Assembly: GCA_016649715.1 (NCBI GenBank)
Contig: JAENXC010000013.1
Span: forward strand, 1-64,000
Length of the DNA stretch: 64,000 nt
Direction: 5' to 3'
Source: Flavobacteriaceae bacterium
GTDB taxonomy: Bacteria; Bacteroidota; Bacteroidia; Flavobacteriales; Flavobacteriaceae
The notes below the pieces were generated by a model that had not been told where the DNA came from, did no database searches, and worked only from the letters and a program-made list of their open reading frames with translations. Position 1 is the stretch's first letter; each line of letters begins with the position of its first letter. The position numbers and the translations under genes are program-made. Shown piece after piece: positions 25,235 through 34,948 of the stretch.

Positions 25235-27496
25235 TTAATCTTCCCGAACTTCCTTTATTTTCGAAAGCTTTGCTTTCCAAACTTCAAGCTGTTCTTTGTG
25301 GCGTTCAATATTTTTGTGAACTTCCTTCACCATCGGGTTATCGTCTGGAACGTGTCGAAAAAAGCCGAGATTGTTTTCCAACTGTCTTATTTCATCACGA
25401 GTTTCATCAATTTTTTTAGAAATAAAGAAATGCTCGTTTTGCAGTTTACGATCGTCTTCACGGTTTACGAGCGTGTTCAGTTTATTGTCAAACTTGATGA
25501 GCTCAGTTTCTTTTTTGCCCAAATCGAGTTTTGAGAAAATACCGTCCAAGGTTTTGTTGAATTTCTGTTCTATGTTGCGCTTGTTATAGGGTACACGGCC
25601 AATTTCCTTCCAAGCGGTGATGTGTTCTTTTATAGATTTCACATCTGCTTTGTGGTCGCCGCTCAATTCAAAAGCAGCAAGTTTATCAAGCATTGCTTGT
25701 TTTGCCTCAAATTGGACTATTTCTTCTTTGTCGGCTTCATTTTTCTGGGCGTGTAGTCTGTCAAAGTAATGATTACAAGCTTTTTTGAACTGTTTCCAAA
25801 TTTTATCGCTATCCCTTCGTGGCACGTGGCCAATGTTTTTCCAATCGTTTTGCACTTTTTTCATCAAAGCAGTTGTCGCGTCAAAATCGTCGCTGTCTTT
25901 GCTTTCTTCGGCAATTTTTATAAGTTCGCGTTTTTGCTCCAGATTGGTGTATTGTTCTTTTTTCTGATTTTTATAATAGCTGTTTTTTTGGTGGTTGAAG
26001 TCGCCCGTGACATCTTTAAAGGCCTTCCAAATTTCTTTGTTGTTGGCTCTTGGAACACGCCCAGTATTGAAAAAAGCCTCTCGAAGCTCTTGCACTTTTT
26101 TGATTGCGTTCTGCCAGCCTTGGTGGCTTGGTTTGGCTTCTTCGATGGTCTTTTTTATTTCTTCTACCAATTGTTTTTTCTTTTCATAATTGGCTTCAAA
26201 GTCCTTTTCCATCTCGGCCACTTGTCCTTGACGTTTGTCGTGGATCACTTTTGTCGCTTCACTGAATTTGTCCCAAATTTCATCGCGATATTCCTGGGCA
26301 ACAGGCCCGATGTCTTCTTTCCACATTTTGTGGAGCATCTGCAGTTCGCGGAAAGCTTTGTTGATGTCCGCTTCCTGCCCAAGTTCCTCGGCGCGGGTAA
26401 TCATTTTTAGTTTGGCGTCCAGATTGTGCTTGAAATCCAGATCGCGGAACTCACGGTTTAAATGAAGGAAATCATAAAAATTCTCAACGTGGTGGTGATA
26501 GGTATTCCAAACGGTGTTGTATTTATCGCGCGGAATCGCCCCGGCCACGTGCCATTTTTCCTGAATATCCTTAAAATGCTTGTAGGTAGTATTGATATTT
26601 TCTTCGGCACTCAAAAGTCCCTTTAGCTCTTCAATCAATTCCCAACGCTTGTCCAGATTGGCTTGTAAGTCTTTTTTAAGATTTTTATAGTGACTGTTTC
26701 GTTTCTCTTTATAATCAAAATACAGCGAGTTGAAATCTTTTTTTAGTGGTGTAGTGTAGTGAAAGTCAATGATATTTCCGCCCTCGGCAAGAAATTCCTC
26801 TTTTTTCTGCTCCAGTTCTTCGTTGAAAAGGCTATTGAATTCCGAACGGATTTCCTCTATATCGTGCTTTAAATCCTGTATTTTTTTACTTTTCAGAAGT
26901 TTTTCAAGCTCTGCAACCAATTCCTTTTTGGAAAGCGTGCTATAATCTTTTTGTGCCTTCTCCTCATTGTCTTCTTCTTCCTCTTCATCTTCGGAAGATG
27001 CTACTTCTTCCTCGTCTTCACCCTCCGTAGCTTCAGCGGAGGATGGGTCTACTTCTTCATCTTCCGAAGCTTCTGCGGAAGTAGAGGCTTTAACTTCAGT
27101 GATTTCAGTCTTTTCTTCGGAATTGTTTACAGCCGATTCTTTCTCTTCATCCTCCGAAGCTTTAGCGAAGGATGGATCTGCAACCGATTCCTTTTCCACT
27201 ATCATTGCTTCTTCCAAAACGTTTTCTTCTTCATCTTCCGAAGCTTTAACGTAGGATGGATCTTCAACCTTTTCAGAATCTGAATTTTCTTCTAAATTTT
27301 CTTCCGAAGTTGTTTCCTCTTTGGAAATCATTTCTTGTTCAGTTTCATCCCGGGAACTTTCGGATACAGTTTCAGATTCAGATTCAGTTTCGTTTTCGAT
27401 TTCAGTTTCAACAGTAGTATCTTCCACTGTTTCGGTGGTTGGAATTTCTTTTTCGTTATCTTCCTGAGACAATTTTTCGTCAGACATTTGTTTCAA
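25235..27496 (-). CDS. DUF349 repeat protein with long acidic, repeat-bearing N-terminus
   Basis: Repeated W-K-xIG-xVPR blocks (ENINTTYKHFKDIQEKWHVAGAIPRDKYN...); acidic E/D/S-rich N-terminus with DPSFAKASEDEE repeats. Confidence 0.85.
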   Translation of the reverse strand: MKQMSDEKLSQEDNEKEIPTTETVEDTTVETEIENETESESETVSESSRDETEQEMISKEETTSEENLEENSDSEKVEDPSYVKASEDEEENVLEEAMIVEKESVADPSFAKASEDEEKESAVNNSEEKTEITEVKASTSAEASEDEEVDPSSAEATEGEDEEEVASSEDEEEEEDNEEKAQKDYSTLSKKELVAELEKLLKSKKIQDLKHDIEEIRSEFNSLFNEELEQKKEEFLAEGGNIIDFHYTTPLKKDFNSLYFDYKEKRNSHYKNLKKDLQANLDKRWELIEELKGLLSAEENINTTYKHFKDIQEKWHVAGAIPRDKYNTVWNTYHHHVENFYDFLHLNREFRDLDFKHNLDAKLKMITRAEELGQEADINKAFRELQMLHKMWKEDIGPVAQEYRDEIWDKFSEATKVIHDKRQGQVAEMEKDFEANYEKKKQLVEEIKKTIEEAKPSHQGWQNAIKKVQELREAFFNTGRVPRANNKEIWKAFKDVTGDFNHQKNSYYKNQKKEQYTNLEQKRELIKIAEESKDSDDFDATTALMKKVQNDWKNIGHVPRRDSDKIWKQFKKACNHYFDRLHAQKNEADKEEIVQFEAKQAMLDKLAAFELSGDHKADVKSIKEHITAWKEIGRVPYNKRNIEQKFNKTLDGIFSKLDLGKKETELIKFDNKLNTLVNREDDRKLQNEHFFISKKIDETRDEIRQLENNLGFFRHVPDDNPMVKEVHKNIERHKEQLEVWKAKLSKIKEVRED
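27016..27270. repeat. Four in-frame copies of an AAGCTT-core palindromic repeat within the DUF349 ORF
   Basis: TCTTCAYCCTCCGAAGCTTTAGCGAAGGATGGATCT-like copies near 27016, 27055, 27141 and 27228. Confidence 0.85.
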
Positions 27497-27588
27497 TGTT
27501 AAGGTTCGTATTCTTGGAGGGTCAATATACTAACAACTGTGCAACTGGCAAAGCACACAGCGTTTTTTTGAAGGTTTTTGTGTAAATT

Positions 27589-28341
27589 TTATGAATTCCA
27601 GATTTCCCAAGCTTTTTCGGCCTGTAATTCCAACATTCTCAATCCGTTGCTGGTTTTCGCGCCCTGTAGTTTTCCGCGTTTTAGAAATTCAGATTCGGCG
27701 GGATTGTAAATTAAATCGAAGAGCAAGTGTTTTTCTGTTAGAAATTGATAGGGAATTGGCGGGCAATCGGCTATATTCGGGAAGGTGCCCACTGGGGTAC
27801 AGTTTACTATCAAGAGGTGATTTTCAATAACTGATTTAGTTAGAGATGAATAATTCAACCTATTTGGACTTTCAGTTCTGCTGACGAATTTGAATTTGAA
27901 ATCTAATTTTTCAAGTGCGTAAGCCACAGCTTTTGAAGCTCCTCCCGTACCTAAAATGAGAGCAGTTTTCTGTTGAAGTGGCAAAAGAGTTTCGAGCGAT
28001 TTTTGAAAACCGAAATGGTCGGTATTGTAACCCTTCAGTTGTTTGTTTTCCGCCGAATTAGCGGACAGGTCAGAAATTTTTATAGTGTTTACGGCACCTA
28101 TCTTTTTTGCTTCATCATCCGTGGAATCCAAAAAATGAATCACTTCTTCTTTATAGGGAATGGTTACGTTAAGCCCTTTTAAATTAGGTGTTTCTGAAAT
28201 TAGCTTCGGAAGAAGATCAATAGTTGGAATATCAAAATTTTGATAAGAATGGGGTAGATTTTTTTTTTCAAATTTTTCAGAAAAGAAGGTTTTTGAAAAA
28301 GAATAGCCGATGTTTTTTCCTATCAATCCAAATTTAGACAT
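27589..28341 (-). CDS. aroE: Shikimate dehydrogenase
   Basis: LKGLNVTIPYKEEVI, IGAVNTI, GTGGASKAVAYAL. Confidence 0.95.
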   Translation of the reverse strand: MSKFGLIGKNIGYSFSKTFFSEKFEKKNLPHSYQNFDIPTIDLLPKLISETPNLKGLNVTIPYKEEVIHFLDSTDDEAKKIGAVNTIKISDLSANSAENKQLKGYNTDHFGFQKSLETLLPLQQKTALILGTGGASKAVAYALEKLDFKFKFVSRTESPNRLNYSSLTKSVIENHLLIVNCTPVGTFPNIADCPPIPYQFLTEKHLLFDLIYNPAESEFLKRGKLQGAKTSNGLRMLELQAEKAWEIWNS

Positions 28342-29356
28342 GCTGTTTCTTTTTGTGGTTATCGTACCAATCTAGGCTGAGCACAATCAGCGCGCCTAAA
28401 ATAATAAAGACAATTGCCATTACGGTTTGTGTGTCAAATGCTGAAGGAAAATACCGATTGTACCCAGAAATTATTTCTCTTCCGTTTGTATCAAAACGTA
28501 TTTCGCCAACTGCGTCCAGGATGTATGTTTTTTCTTTCCACGGCCAAACCACGCCCAGCGAACCAGCTATAAAACCAATGATAACGGCATAAGTGGCTTT
28601 TTTGAAACGTTTCAACACATACGCCAAAAGATGCGAAAATGAAACAAGCCCAACCAACGAGCCCAGTGAAAAAACGGTCAAAACCTTTAAAAGCTCAATG
28701 CGTTCCGGGTTAAAAACCCAACTGAAATCAAATTGAATAATATTGGCAAACGTATCAAAAAGTGCGTTGACGGAATCCACCAATAGCAAAACATAATTTC
28801 CGAAAAGTATCAATATAAATGATCCCGAAAAACCAGGCAGTGTCATTCCCGAAACGCTAATAATTCCACAGAAAAAGACAAAAAAGAGGTTGCTGTTTTC
28901 CTTTGCGGGTTCCAAGAAACTGATGGCCAAACCCGCGATAACTCCACAGAGAAGGTAGGCTGCGTATTTGCGATTCCAGTCGCCAAAATCCTTCGCGATA
29001 AAATATATGGAGCCGATTATCATCCCGAAAAATGCACTCCAAACGTAGAGTTCAAAATGAAAAATCAAATAATCCAAAAGTTTGGAAATGCTGAAATAAC
29101 TGATTACCATTCCCAAAATAAGCATGCTCAAGAACTGCCCGTTAATATATCTGTAAAAACTTTTGAAACGCCCGTCAATAAATAATTTGAAAGCTTTTTT
29201 GTTTACTTTTTGAAGTGAATAAATAAATTCCTCATAAAAACCTGCAACGAAGGCCACGACACCGCCTGAAACGCCGGGCACTTTATTGGCCGCGCCCATC
29301 CCCAGCCCTTTTAGGACCAGCCAGGTTTTATCGGAAAAGGAGCGGTTTTCGTACAT
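28334..29356 (-). CDS. DUF368 domain membrane protein
   Basis: GLGMGAANKVPGVSGGVVAFVAGFYEEFI, LPGFSGSFILILFGNY. Confidence 0.88.
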   Translation of the reverse strand: MYENRSFSDKTWLVLKGLGMGAANKVPGVSGGVVAFVAGFYEEFIYSLQKVNKKAFKLFIDGRFKSFYRYINGQFLSMLILGMVISYFSISKLLDYLIFHFELYVWSAFFGMIIGSIYFIAKDFGDWNRKYAAYLLCGVIAGLAISFLEPAKENSNLFFVFFCGIISVSGMTLPGFSGSFILILFGNYVLLLVDSVNALFDTFANIIQFDFSWVFNPERIELLKVLTVFSLGSLVGLVSFSHLLAYVLKRFKKATYAVIIGFIAGSLGVVWPWKEKTYILDAVGEIRFDTNGREIISGYNRYFPSAFDTQTVMAIVFIILGALIVLSLDWYDNHKKKQHV

Positions 29357-29360
29357 TATT

Positions 29361-29395
29361 AATTCAAAATTTAAGATTCAAAATTCGAGATTTTA
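29361..29395. repeat. Heptad array AATTCAA AATTTAA GATTCAA AATTCGA GATTTTA
   Basis: 7-bp register. Confidence 0.7.
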
Positions 29396-29413
29396 GGAGG
29401 ACTCGGTTCCCTT

Positions 29414-30391
29414 TTAGGGGGTTTGGGGGACTTTTTTCACTGCAATTCTTTCTAAAAGAAAAATCGTTAAAAAGCCAATAACTGCAAAAACCACGGCGTA
29501 TAAAATTTGTGGGTCTCCATCATAATTTTGAGGGAGAATACTTCTTTCAATGAAAGGAATTTTTTCTCCAGTGTGGTTCATTCTGTATTGCAGCACTTCT
29601 TTCCACGGCCATATTTTGTTGAGGGCGCCAATCATAAAACCGGTAAGCACGGCAAGAATTAGGTTTTTGTGATGTTTGAACATCCAGTTCAAAACCCGTG
29701 AAAACATTTTCAACCCCAAAATGGCACCAACTCCGAATATTAAAAGTTTACCAAATGCATTTAAAAAAAGTGTGCCGTTTAAAGTTGAAATTCCTTCCCC
29801 CAACTGAGTTACAAAACCGATAACAGTAGTGTAAGCTCCCAAAAGCAAGAGTATGAACGCGCCCGAAATGCCGGGAAGTATCATTGCTATAATCGCTACA
29901 AAACCGGCAAGGAAAAGAAACCAAGTGCTTTCCGGCGAACCTATGGGGTCCGCAATGGTTATTAAATAGGAGAGGATGGAAGCCACAATTAGCGCTACAA
30001 TTATGGACAATCTCCAATGGGAAATTTGCTGGCCCACGAAAACAATGCTCGCAATGACCAGGCCGAAGAAAAACGACCAAACCATAATTGGGTAAACTTC
30101 CAGAAGCCAAGTAATCAATTTTGCGAAAGAAAGGATACTGATGAAAATACCGGCGAAAAGCGCCAATAAAAAAGAGAGATTATAATGTTTCCAAGCCATC
30201 AAAAAACCTTCCTTTTTCCAGATTTTGAAAAAGCCGAGATCAATGTTGTGGATTGTTTCTATCAATTCCTCATAGATGCCCGAAATGAAGGCGATCGTTC
30301 CGCCAGAAACGCCGGGAACTACATCGGCAGCGCCCATCGCAAGGCCTTTTGCGGTTATCAATAAATACTGAAGTAAATTTCTTTGAGGCAT
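29414..30391 (-). CDS. DUF368 domain membrane protein (tandem paralog)
   Basis: GLAMGAADVVPGVSGGTIAFISGIYEELI, LPGISGAFILLLLGAY. Confidence 0.9.
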   Translation of the reverse strand: MPQRNLLQYLLITAKGLAMGAADVVPGVSGGTIAFISGIYEELIETIHNIDLGFFKIWKKEGFLMAWKHYNLSFLLALFAGIFISILSFAKLITWLLEVYPIMVWSFFFGLVIASIVFVGQQISHWRLSIIVALIVASILSYLITIADPIGSPESTWFLFLAGFVAIIAMILPGISGAFILLLLGAYTTVIGFVTQLGEGISTLNGTLFLNAFGKLLIFGVGAILGLKMFSRVLNWMFKHHKNLILAVLTGFMIGALNKIWPWKEVLQYRMNHTGEKIPFIERSILPQNYDGDPQILYAVVFAVIGFLTIFLLERIAVKKVPQTP

Positions 30392-30426
30392 AGGATTAAT
30401 TTGCTAAAACCCCAAAAATACACAAA

Positions 30427-31833
30427 TTAAAGCGAAGGATTTTTGTGTTGTTTGATTATTTCCCGCACCGTTTTCATCTGATAAACCTGAGGAAACAACT
30501 CTTCAATTATCATCAAAAATTCAGGCTCCGATTTTAAAGCATTTTTTAAATGAAAGGCACCTTTGTCATTTTCGTTCAAGTTGTAATAAAGCCCCGAAAG
30601 ACGGTATTCTATTTCGGCGTTTTCGGGATAAAATTCCAAAGCTTGGTTGAAGTTGTTTATGGCAGCTTCATATTCGCCGAGATTGTTGAGGATATCGCCG
30701 CGGGTTAACCAGGATTCCAGTTCGTAATTGCCCAGTTCCAACGCTTTTCGGTAACCTACTTCGGCTTCCTCAAAAAGGTTCAAACGGTTGTTGATTTTGG
30801 CGTAACGTTTCCAGTAAAGCACATTTTCTGCATCAATATTGATAGCTTTTTCTATGTAGTAAAGTGCTTTTTGGAATTGCTTGCTTTTAAAGTAGAAATC
30901 CGTAATCGCAATCCAGCCTTTGTCCAGCAGGGAATCTTCCTCCACGCATTTTGTGAAGAATTGAATTGCCATTTCGGTATTGCCGATCTTTTCGTAACAT
31001 TTTCCTATTCGCAATAATGCGTAGGATGTTGGGTCGTCCAGACCAAGAGTGATTGAGTAGCTTTCTATGGCTTCTTCATATCGCTTCAGTTTCTCCAAAA
31101 CCCTTCCTTTTTCTAAATAGGCCCCGATAAAACTGTCGTCACTTATAATAGCGAAATCAAAAGCGGCAAGTGCTTTTTTGTAATCTTTAAGTTCGTAATA
31201 TTGCTTACCAACTTGGTGCCAAGCCACTTCACAATACGGATTTTTGTTGAGAAAATCGTTCAGATAATCTATTGCGGCTTCATATTCGTCAAGATATTCA
31301 AAGCAATAAATAATGTTGTAAAGTGCCGAATAATCTTCTTCATCTTCTTCCAAACACTTCATAAAATAATACTTGGCGTGTTCGTAGTCTTCCATAAAAA
31401 GATATTCCATTCCAAGTAATGACAACACGTCAGCTTCGTCATCGGTTATTTCAAGAGCCTGCTCCAAAAGTAGGATTGCCTCTTTGTGTTTATCGCGACG
31501 CGAAAAGATATTTGCTTTTTGAATATAAATTTCCTCGTTGCTCTGTTCCAATTGGTACAGCTCGTCCAAAAGTTCATCGGCGATGTCCAGTTGGTTTTCA
31601 AAAATGTACATTTCTATTTGGAAAAGCTTCAGGTTTGTAGATGAAGGATGTTGCTCCAACCCTAGTTTGGTAGCTTTCTTGGCAAGTGCAATCTTTCCGT
31701 TTTCAAGGTAATGATGCACTATCTCCTCAAATTCCTCTGAGTCGAAAAAGAGAACGCTGTTGGTTTTCAACATCGATTCAAATCTTTCCAGCGAGAAGTT
31801 GTTATCCTCGTTTGAACTTAATTGCATACGCAC
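30427..31833 (-). CDS. TPR repeat protein
   Basis: Multiple TPR units, e.g. YKKALAAFDFAIISDDSFIGAYLEKGRVLEKLKRYEEAIESY. Confidence 0.9.
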   Translation of the reverse strand: MRMQLSSNEDNNFSLERFESMLKTNSVLFFDSEEFEEIVHHYLENGKIALAKKATKLGLEQHPSSTNLKLFQIEMYIFENQLDIADELLDELYQLEQSNEEIYIQKANIFSRRDKHKEAILLLEQALEITDDEADVLSLLGMEYLFMEDYEHAKYYFMKCLEEDEEDYSALYNIIYCFEYLDEYEAAIDYLNDFLNKNPYCEVAWHQVGKQYYELKDYKKALAAFDFAIISDDSFIGAYLEKGRVLEKLKRYEEAIESYSITLGLDDPTSYALLRIGKCYEKIGNTEMAIQFFTKCVEEDSLLDKGWIAITDFYFKSKQFQKALYYIEKAINIDAENVLYWKRYAKINNRLNLFEEAEVGYRKALELGNYELESWLTRGDILNNLGEYEAAINNFNQALEFYPENAEIEYRLSGLYYNLNENDKGAFHLKNALKSEPEFLMIIEELFPQVYQMKTVREIIKQHKNPSL

Positions 31834-31967
31834 GGTTTAACGGTTTCTTCTATTTTAAAGATACTAATGTAAAAATGAGTTCAATTGTTATGCCGTCTTT
31901 ATTGTTAACGGACTTATCAACATAAAGGTAGAATGTAATTTCCTATTATTAAAGGGTTTGCAACGAA

Positions 31968-33152
31968 TTAATTGCTTTTGAAACCATTTAACACGTTTTG
32001 CAACGTTTTGCAACCTTTTGCAATTTCGTCATTGCTGATTGTGAGCGGTGGCGTAATGCGGATGGCGCGACCTTCAAAAAGCAGCCAAAAAAGTATCAAT
32101 CCGCGGTCTTTACAGGCTAAAATTACTTCGGAAGCAATCTCTGGAGTTTCCATGATCGCTGCAAGCATCAAGCCTCTTCCGCGAACTTCCTTAATCATTG
32201 GGTGTTTCAGGAGTTTTCTGAAAAGTATTTCCTTTTGAAGTGTTTGCGCTATAATGTCAGTCTCCGTCAATTCCTGAAGCGTTGCCAAAGCGGCAGCCGC
32301 AATCACTGGATTTCCACCGAAAGTAGTGATATGACCTAGTTTTGGGTTGTCCTGAAGCAATGCCATAACTTCGTGAGAAGCAGTGAAGGCACCTATTGGC
32401 AGACCGCCACCCATTCCTTTTCCCATAACCAAAATATCTGGCACTATCCCGAAATGTTCAAAAGCGAAGAGTTTTCCAGTTCGTCCAAAGCCAGGTTGTA
32501 TTTCGTCCAAAATCAACAGCGTTCCCGTTTCATCACAACGTTGGCGCACCATTTTTAAATAATCATTTTCCGGTTGAATAAAACCGGCGCCGCCCTGAAT
32601 GGTCTCCAAAATAATTGCGGCGGTTTCCGAAGTTATATTTTGAAGGTCTTCTTCATTATTGAAATTTAAAGGGAAACAATCCGGAATCAAAGGTTTGAAG
32701 GCGTTTTTTCTTTCTTCGTAACCCATTACGCTCATAGAACCCATAGTGTTTCCATGGTAGGCGTTGTTTGCGTAGAGAATTCTACTTCTGCCAGTTGCGC
32801 GGCGAGCCAATTTCAATGCGCCTTCAACGGCTTCCGTACCGCTGTTTACCAAATAGGTTGTGTTTAAATTTTTCGGAAGATTTTCTGCAAGCAATTTTGC
32901 AAGTTCCACGGCTGGTTCTTGAATATATTCGCCATAAACCATGACGTGCAGATACTTTTCCGCCTGATTTTTTATGGCTGAAACCACGCGCGGATGGCAA
33001 TGCCCAAGGATACAGGCCGAAACGCCCGCCACAAAATCAAGATGTTTTTTTCCCGAGGAATCGTAAATATAACTTCCGCTGGCGTGTGAAATTTCCAACG
33101 CCAAAGGGTGAGGGGTTGTTTGTGCTTGATATTTGTAGAAATCGTTTTTCAT
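31968..33152 (-). CDS. Class III (acetylornithine/succinylornithine-type) PLP aminotransferase
   Basis: NSGTEAVEGALKLARRATGR, LDEIQPGFGRTGKLFAFEHFGIVPDILVMGKGMGGGLPIGA. Confidence 0.9.
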   Translation of the reverse strand: MKNDFYKYQAQTTPHPLALEISHASGSYIYDSSGKKHLDFVAGVSACILGHCHPRVVSAIKNQAEKYLHVMVYGEYIQEPAVELAKLLAENLPKNLNTTYLVNSGTEAVEGALKLARRATGRSRILYANNAYHGNTMGSMSVMGYEERKNAFKPLIPDCFPLNFNNEEDLQNITSETAAIILETIQGGAGFIQPENDYLKMVRQRCDETGTLLILDEIQPGFGRTGKLFAFEHFGIVPDILVMGKGMGGGLPIGAFTASHEVMALLQDNPKLGHITTFGGNPVIAAAALATLQELTETDIIAQTLQKEILFRKLLKHPMIKEVRGRGLMLAAIMETPEIASEVILACKDRGLILFWLLFEGRAIRITPPLTISNDEIAKGCKTLQNVLNGFKSN

Positions 33153-33182
33153 TTTTTTTCACGCCAAGTTTAAGCGTATGAG

Positions 33183-34940
33183 TTAGCCCCCTTCGGGGGT
33201 TGGGAGATTTTTTTCAGTTTCCGGTTTTGGATCATCGGGTCTATTTTGCAAATCTTTCGGACTCAATTTGGATTCTTTGGGAAGTTGAATTTTGTCTTCG
33301 GAAACATCCTCAAAAAACTGGCCTTCGTCCTTCGGCAAAGGAATTCCCGTTATTTTGGGCAGCACGGGCGCGGGTTTTCCTTTGAATAAATCTTCCACCG
33401 AATACAACCGTTCTTCTCCGCGCCATTGAAAACCGGGCAACAGCCGTGCGTTTTCGGGCAGCATCGAAGGCGGATACACTTTCCCATCGGCTTTTTTTAT
33501 AAAACGGATTCCTGTAATTTTTTGCTCTTCCAAATACATTTGAATGGAACTGGAAACGGTATTATTGATGCCTACCAATTCGCCATTATCATTGCGGGAA
33601 TAATAGATTACTTGGGTGTTTTTATTAATATTCACAGTGTCCAATTCGTTATTGGTAAAAAGCCCGATGAGCCTTTCGCCCTTCACTTGGTTGAAACCCA
33701 AACTGTCCTTTTGCACCAAAAAAGCATTGTTAAATACCTTTAAAGTATCGAGTTTGTCTGTAATTGTATCTGAAAGAATATGAATGGTATCACCAATCAT
33801 TTGGTTTTCGCCGCTCCATAAAACAGGGTTTCGCAGCAATTTTGTGATGCCTCTTTTTTGATTCACATATATTGAGTCGCATTTTCCGCTTGTAGGTTCA
33901 TCGCCAGCTTTTCCGGGTTTAAAAAGTCTTGCACGGTAAAATCCTTTCACGATACGGTTTTCGGGCTTTCCCGTTACTTGCAGTGTATCGGCGTGAACGT
34001 AAATGGAATCGCCATCGCGAACGGTAATAGCGACGGCCCGTTTCGTGATAAAAACAGAATCCTTTGCGCGGAAAACTTCTGCATAATGCCCGCGGATCAC
34101 ACTTTTATTGATGGTGTCCAAAACGCGAATATTGTTCGTGGCGGAAGCAAAACTCTTGTTTCGGTCAAAATAAATACTGTCGCCGTAGAGGGTTCGGTTT
34201 TCGTAATCTACTTTTGAATTTTTTACGAAATAACCCGTATCGCCGCGCGTATCGTAATAACCGCGTTCGCAGTAAACGGTGCTCGTTTCGCTTACAATGG
34301 TTGAAGGCCCATAAAGGTAAGCCGCTCCAGTTTCCGAATAAAAATCGAGTTGGCTGCTGTTTACGGTATATTTTGGATTGACAATTTTTACGTTTTGAAG
34401 AAACTGATATTTTTTGCTTTCGGCGAAATATCTGCCCGAACGGCTGGTCAACACACTGGCTGTGTCCCGAACAGTTCCGCCCGTTCTGTAATAGGCTTGC
34501 TGTTTTATTCTGTCAAAGTAAAGCGTGTCGGTTTGGAGGGTGGTTTTTGGTTCGGTCAAAACTACGTTGCCGCTGGCGAATGCAAACTGTGTATTGCCAT
34601 TGTATTCAGCGTATTTGCTGTTCATGGAAATGGTGTCGCCCTGTGAAATCCGAACATCGCCGTACGCTTTTACAAAATTGTCCTTTAAATAAACAAAGGC
34701 TTGGTCGCACCACATTTCCACGCCTTCGTGCACGATGTAAACCTGTCCGGTTTCGTCTTTGGTGTAGATGGCTGCATCGGGAAATTCAGGGCGCAATTCC
34801 AGATAGCCAGATTGGATATCAACCTTTTGCTTTTCCTGTGCGGAAAGATTTATTCCGAAGAAAAACAGCGAAATAACAAATATGAATTGTGATATTTTCA
34901 AAAAAGAATTATTTGTTATTAGGAACGAAAATATCACCAA
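33183..34940 (-). CDS. OstA-like (LptA-related) protein
   Basis: AYGDVRISQGDTISMNSKYAEYNGNTQFAFASGNVVLTEPKTTLQTDTLYFD. Confidence 0.8.
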   Translation of the reverse strand: MVIFSFLITNNSFLKISQFIFVISLFFFGINLSAQEKQKVDIQSGYLELRPEFPDAAIYTKDETGQVYIVHEGVEMWCDQAFVYLKDNFVKAYGDVRISQGDTISMNSKYAEYNGNTQFAFASGNVVLTEPKTTLQTDTLYFDRIKQQAYYRTGGTVRDTASVLTSRSGRYFAESKKYQFLQNVKIVNPKYTVNSSQLDFYSETGAAYLYGPSTIVSETSTVYCERGYYDTRGDTGYFVKNSKVDYENRTLYGDSIYFDRNKSFASATNNIRVLDTINKSVIRGHYAEVFRAKDSVFITKRAVAITVRDGDSIYVHADTLQVTGKPENRIVKGFYRARLFKPGKAGDEPTSGKCDSIYVNQKRGITKLLRNPVLWSGENQMIGDTIHILSDTITDKLDTLKVFNNAFLVQKDSLGFNQVKGERLIGLFTNNELDTVNINKNTQVIYYSRNDNGELVGINNTVSSSIQMYLEEQKITGIRFIKKADGKVYPPSMLPENARLLPGFQWRGEERLYSVEDLFKGKPAPVLPKITGIPLPKDEGQFFEDVSEDKIQLPKESKLSPKDLQNRPDDPKPETEKNLPTPEGG

Positions 34941-34948
34941 AAAATTGA

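Noticed and set aside
26967-27254. Antisense Ser-rich ORF (MSSSSSSSSEDATSSSSS...)
   Set aside because: It is the reverse complement of the acidic Glu/Asp-rich repeat region of the DUF349 gene; composition artefact.
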